Source: Glomus cerebriforme (taxonomy: Eukaryota; Glomeromycota; Glomeromycetes; Glomerales; Glomeraceae). From it: a stretch of 23,562 nt of DNA. Of the stretch, positions 19,864 to 23,562 are shown piece by piece. Made by a program: the position numbers and the translations under genes. Location: positions 282,884 through 306,445 of the forward strand of contig QKYT01000059.1 in NCBI GenBank assembly GCA_003550305.1, in the 5' to 3' direction. The notes below the pieces were generated by a model. The model did no database searches. It saw only the letters and a program-made list of their open reading frames with translations, and was not told where the DNA came from. Each line of letters starts with the position of its first letter. The stretch's first letter is position 1.

Positions 19864-21634
19864 ATGTGTGTTAAAACAACTTCAACATTTCGAACAATTA
19901 GAAATTTGACTTCATTTCGTTCGTTACGTTACATATATAATACATCAAAATTAAATGCAACACCAACAACAGAACCTACTTCATCTTCTTCTAGTTCTTC
20001 AACTACTGATCCAGTATCACCACCACCTATAATAAAACGAACGAGTATATCAAAACAAATTAAGATAACCCCTCAAAATTCATTAAGATTACATCCAAAT
20101 TTTGGTAAAAATCAAAATTTACCTATAGATGATGAATTTAAAGAACGTTTAAAAAGATTATTAAATAAATTTCAAGCTCCCATTCGATATTCAATTGCTT
20201 ATGGTAGTGGTGTATTTCCACAAAAAGGTTATGATTATAATAATGTAAGTTTATATTTATTATCTTTATATAAGGAAGGATTATTATTTATTTATTTAAT
20301 AAATAATTGTTATTGATCTATTATTTTATTTAATAAATAATTTTTATTGATTTATTATAAAATTTTTTAATAGAATAAACCTATGATCGATTTTATATTT
20401 GCTGTTGGACATTCACAACATTGGCATTCATTAAATATTAATCAAAATAGAAATCATTATAGTTTTCTTGCTACTTTAGGTAGTCGTGTTGTAACTATAT
20501 TACAAGAGAATTTTGGTGCTGGTGTTTATTATAATCCGTACGTTAAAGTCGACGACATGGTATGTATACGAAAACATTTCGTGTTTTTAAAAGTTAAAAA
20601 TGATTATATATATATATTTATTTATTTTTAAATTTAGTTTATAAAATATGGAGTTGTATCTATAGATATGATATGTAAAGATTTATTAAATTGGGAAACG
20701 CTTTATGTAGCTGGTAGAATGCATAAACCTGTTAAAATATTAAAGGATGATCCAAGAGTTAGATTGGCACAACAAGTAAATTTGGCAAGTGCATTACGTA
20801 CTGCTTTACTTTTATTACCAAAAGATTTTACTGAAGAACAACTTTATTTAACAATCTATTCCTTATCATATAAAGGTAATTTCTTTGATCAAAAGGTTTT
20901 TTTTAAAAGAAAAGAATGATTTTTAAAAAAAAATTATTAAACGGAATAATTATTTTTTAGGTGATTTTCGTACATATTTTGGAGAAAATCCAAATAAAAT
21001 AAAGAACGCTGTATCAAGACAGATGGAAAGTTTTAATTTATTGTATGGAGGGTTAATTCAAGGTTTACCTATGGTGGATTTTGTTGCAAATGGAAAATTA
21101 CAGGTAATTTTTTTTAATAAATGAATTTTTTTTTTTCGGATTTCATTAATAATTTTTTATTAATAGCAAGATGATAGTCCAAAGGCAAGGGCTCATATGA
21201 TACAAAAATTACCTAAAACATTGAAATATAAAGTACAAGAAGAACACAGAATGGTATTGGCTGGTAAAGGAATCCAATGGCCTTCAGGTAAGGCGTTTAA
21301 ATCAAGAAAAGAAAAAGTTAAAGAATCATTAAAATATTTTTATATTTTTATTTTATTTAGATGATATGGATGCTTGTAAAAGTATAATTAATTCAGGAAA
21401 TCATATTGAATATATTGATACTAGTAAGTAATATAACAACTTTACCTTTTTTTTTTCATTTGTTTGACAAAATTATTTAAAAATTCTTTATTATATTTTT
21501 ATTAAGGTTTGAAAGAAATTATATTTAGACCCACATTATCACAAAGTATTAAAGGAATACTTACAGCTGGATTATTTAAAAGTACAAAATATACTGCTAG
21601 TAAAATAGGAAAATGGATTCGAAGACCAGAATAA
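19864..21634 (+). CDS. TAM41: Mitochondrial phosphatidate cytidylyltransferase, TAM41 family
   Basis: The exons are 19864-20244, 20374-20559, 20638-20875, 20961-21103, 21167-21287, 21361-21423 and 21507-21634, encoding 419 residues; frames join cleanly. TAM41 makes CDP-diacylglycerol from phosphatidate and CTP at the matrix face of the mitochondrial inner membrane, the entry step to cardiolipin. Family signatures are YGSGVFPQKGYD (113-124; nucleotidyltransferase Gly-Ser loop, split from what follows by intron 1), MIDFIFAVGHSQHWHSLNIN (from 131; acidic DFIFAV motif), HYSFLATLG, and SYKGDFRTYFGENPNKIKNA. The C-terminus (SKIGKWIRRPE) is basic and may bind membrane. Residues 1-30 are rich in Arg, Ser and Thr with no acidic residue, as in a mitochondrial presequence, followed by a Ser/Pro-rich linker. 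Length is close to yeast and animal homologues. Introns are 63-129 bp. Confidence 0.95.
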
Positions 21635-21675
21635 AAATAATTTATAATTAAATTATTATAAATATTTAATATATT

Positions 21676-21681
21676 AATAAA
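21676..21681 (+). terminator. AATAAA poly(A) signal candidate after TAM41
   Basis: AATAAA lies 41 bases past the TAM41 stop in AT-rich DNA, followed by a T run. It is plausible but not decisive in such an AT-rich context. Confidence 0.4.
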
Positions 21682-22275
21682 AAGTAAGTTTTTTTTCACG
21701 TGCCATGACTCATGAGATCTGAAATTATTGTGCAAATATTCAGTTTACAATATTAGAATGTTTCAAATGAGTATAGACATAAAGAGTACATTTAGATTTT
21801 ATAGACTTTTGTTTAGGACTTTTAGATATCTTGATTTTATTTTATTTTATTTTTTATTTATTTATTTTTTTTTTTTTATTATTATTTTTTATATAGAATT
21901 TTTTAATAGATTTTAATTCGAATTGACTTTGACTTTATGAATTATATTTTGACTCATAAATGAATAAATTATAACTTAATCATAAAAACCATCACTTTAT
22001 ATTTTATTTATCTTAATTATCTTATGTAAAAGTTATTATTTTTATAGTATATATCTTATTTTTAGGTAGGAAATCTTAAGTATTACCACTTAAATGCACA
22101 ATCCAATAACCAATCTTAATTTTTTTTTGTTCTTTTTGTTAATAGAGATTTTGCCCAAAAAAAAAAAAAAAAAAATAACCATGTAAAGTATGTATGTATA
22201 TGAATTTTTATAAGCATAACTTTTTTATGGTGACAAAATGCGGTATAATTAATAAACTGAAAATTGATATTATAA
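21682..22275. other. Convergent intergenic region
   Basis: This separates the TAM41 gene from the minus-strand gene that converges on it. It holds T-rich stretches (21835-21890), an 18-20 base A run near 22156-22175 and no supported gene. Short translations here are Phe/Ile-rich artefacts. Confidence 0.55.
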
Positions 22276-23223
22276 TTAGATACACATTGTTTCTAAATCT
22301 TCAATCTCTAATTTAATATCTTGTATATCTAATTTTAAATACTCTTCTTCTTCCAAGTAATCATAAGCATCTTTTAATAATTCTTCAATTTGATTTTGAG
22401 ATGATTGAATAGTAGAAATCATTTCTTTTTCTTTTTGATCCAATAAATTTGTTAATTCATCTATTGATAAATTATCAAAACAAATTCCATTCATATTAGA
22501 AGAATTATTATTATTATTATTAGATGATAAATTATGATCTTTTTCATTATTACAAGTATTTTTTTTACTAGGGATATTCTTCTTGTTGTTAAAATTATTA
22601 TTTTTAATTGAAAGAGAATTATTATTTTTATTTAAAGAATTCTTGTTCTTAATCTTATTATTATTATTATTAGAAGAAGAAGAAGAACAAGAATTCGATT
22701 TAAAATTCTTACTTTTTTTACTAGAAGTAATAATAATATTTCGTTGTTGTAAATTTTTTCTATTATTATTATTAACTTTCTTTATCGTAACTTTAACATG
22801 ATTTTGTAAAAAAATGATTTTTGATCTAATTTGATTTAATTGAATTAAACTATTTAATTCTAATTCACTAGCATCATCTTTAATTTTTTTTGCCAATTCT
22901 AATTTACATAATAATTCTCTTTCAATAAAAGCTCTTTTAAATAATAATTTTAATTCTAAATGTTCAACTTGTTTATATAAGAAAGAAAGTTTACGATGAT
23001 GTTTTTTTGTTTGTTTATTAGGTGGAGGTTCTTTTGGAAGTTTTGTAGTAAGATTATTATTATTATAATTATTAATAGTAGAAAAATAAGAAGAAGAAGA
23101 GATTGGTGATAATGTAGAAGAAAGTGATGAAAGGATCGGAGAGATCGTTGATGGACTTATAGAATTCGTTATGTTTGTTAATAATGTTAAAGAATTATTT
23201 AATACGTTTTTTTGTCTCGTCAT
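22276..23223 (-). CDS. Asn-rich coiled-coil protein, unknown function
   Basis: A single uninterrupted frame of 315 residues; I do not recognise its family. From the N-terminus it has a Ser/Thr/Ile/Leu-rich region (1-50), a basic Lys/His stretch (about 59-78, TKLPKEPPPNKQTKKHHRKL), a helical charged segment with heptad-like leucines (about 79-150, VEHLELKLLFKRAFIERELL), a basic Asn/Ser/Lys low-complexity region (about 150-245) encoded by AAT/AAC and AGT repeats, and an acidic C-terminal coiled coil (about 250-315, IDELTNLLDQKEKEMISTI). No transmembrane segment or signal peptide is seen. The two coiled coils flanking a flexible Asn-rich linker suggest a scaffolding or oligomeric protein. No intron is needed. 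The low-complexity part resembles trinucleotide-repeat expansion. Confidence 0.75.
   Translation of the reverse strand: MTRQKNVLNNSLTLLTNITNSISPSTISPILSSLSSTLSPISSSSYFSTINNYNNNNLTTKLPKEPPPNKQTKKHHRKLSFLYKQVEHLELKLLFKRAFIERELLCKLELAKKIKDDASELELNSLIQLNQIRSKIIFLQNHVKVTIKKVNNNNRKNLQQRNIIITSSKKSKNFKSNSCSSSSSNNNNNKIKNKNSLNKNNNSLSIKNNNFNNKKNIPSKKNTCNNEKDHNLSSNNNNNNSSNMNGICFDNLSIDELTNLLDQKEKEMISTIQSSQNQIEELLKDAYDYLEEEEYLKLDIQDIKLEIEDLETMCI
22495..22775 (-). repeat. Coding trinucleotide repeats (Asn/Ser tracts)
   Basis: Clustered TTA/ATT and AGA/AGAAGA triplets on the plus strand encode poly-Asn and poly-Ser tracts in the minus-strand protein. The tracts interrupt otherwise helical sequence and are likely to differ in length between strains or nuclei. 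Confidence 0.7.
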
Positions 23224-23562
23224 GATTTTTTTTTTGTTTTTTAAAAAATTTTTAAAATTTTTTTTTTTTATATAATTCGAAAATTGAAATCGAAATATAT
23301 ATTATATATATTTTTGTAATTGAAAATTGAAAATTTTTTTTAAAATCGATGTAAGAAGAAATGTTTTTTTTTTTTGAGATCGGGATGGTAAATAATATTA
23401 TTATTTAAATTTGTATACAAATATACATCAGATGTAGATGGATATATGTATAAAATAAAATTTGTGAGAAAAAAAGAAACGATAAGAATTTTGATTGGAT
23501 ACAAAAAAATAACAAAAAATTATTATTATTATTATTTTTTTTTTTGATTCAATTCTAAATAT
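23224..23562. other. AT-rich upstream region of the Asn-rich protein gene
   Basis: This is the presumed promoter side of the minus-strand gene. It contains T runs, a TATA microsatellite-like stretch near 23297-23312 and an ATT repeat at 23520-23535. Several TATA-like strings exist on both strands, so none can be singled out. No gene is visible. Confidence 0.4.

Noticed and set aside
21728..21916. 62-residue plus-strand frame after TAM41
   Set aside because: Low-complexity Phe/Ile tail and no recognisable motif; it lies in the 3' intergenic T-rich DNA.
22583..22801. Plus-strand Leu/Glu-rich 72-residue frame
   Set aside because: Antisense shadow of the Asn/Ser repeats in the 315-residue minus-strand gene.
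1..23562. CRISPR array, tRNA or rRNA genes
   Set aside because: No regularly spaced identical repeats with unique spacers, no B-box-like GGTTCGAATCC, and no rRNA core sequence were seen; the introns show a eukaryotic genome.

Overview
The window looks like nuclear DNA of a filamentous fungus. An arbuscular mycorrhizal fungus of the Rhizophagus type (Glomeromycotina) is my best guess. It is very AT-rich with long A and T runs, its introns are short (63-180 bp) with GTAAGT/GTATGT-like donors, and it carries a decayed LINE beside small inverted-repeat elements. The organism call is inference; no database was searched. Scattered N bases (about 8265-8547, 9323-9326, 9400) show that the consensus is weak in the low-complexity middle.

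Region 1 (1-8646): a LINE-like non-LTR retrotransposon on the minus strand, broken by many stops and shifts. From its 5' end (high coordinates) it has an ORF1 with a cysteine-rich knuckle, then an ORF2 with an endonuclease/exonuclease/phosphatase (EEP) domain, a reverse transcriptase with a YMDD box, and an RNase H domain. It lies between two direct repeats of about 275 bp that are roughly 95% identical (1-276 and 8372-8646).

Region 2 (8647-13260): a patchwork of non-coding repeats. It holds a T/A-run low-complexity block, a CAGATC-rich palindromic cluster, two small inverted-repeat elements, a degraded reading frame, a GC-rich non-autonomous hAT-like element (11836-12540) with an 8-bp target duplication, and a possible solo LTR.

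Region 3 (13261-16349): a gene-poor AT-rich spacer ending in the TATA box and leader of the first intact gene.

Region 4 (16350-23223): three apparently intact genes. A four-exon gene encodes an 810-residue class 3 lipase related to sn-1-specific diacylglycerol lipases. Next, in the same direction, a seven-exon gene encodes a 419-residue TAM41, the mitochondrial CDP-diacylglycerol synthase of the cardiolipin pathway. Converging on it is a single-exon minus-strand gene for a 315-residue Asn-rich coiled-coil protein that I do not recognise. The two lipid genes act at opposite ends of diacylglycerol/phosphatidate metabolism, but each has its own TATA-like box and poly(A) signal, so nothing shows co-transcription.

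I found no convincing new multi-gene system. The points most worth checking are the direct repeats around the LINE, the hAT-like element, and the clustered inverted-repeat elements.
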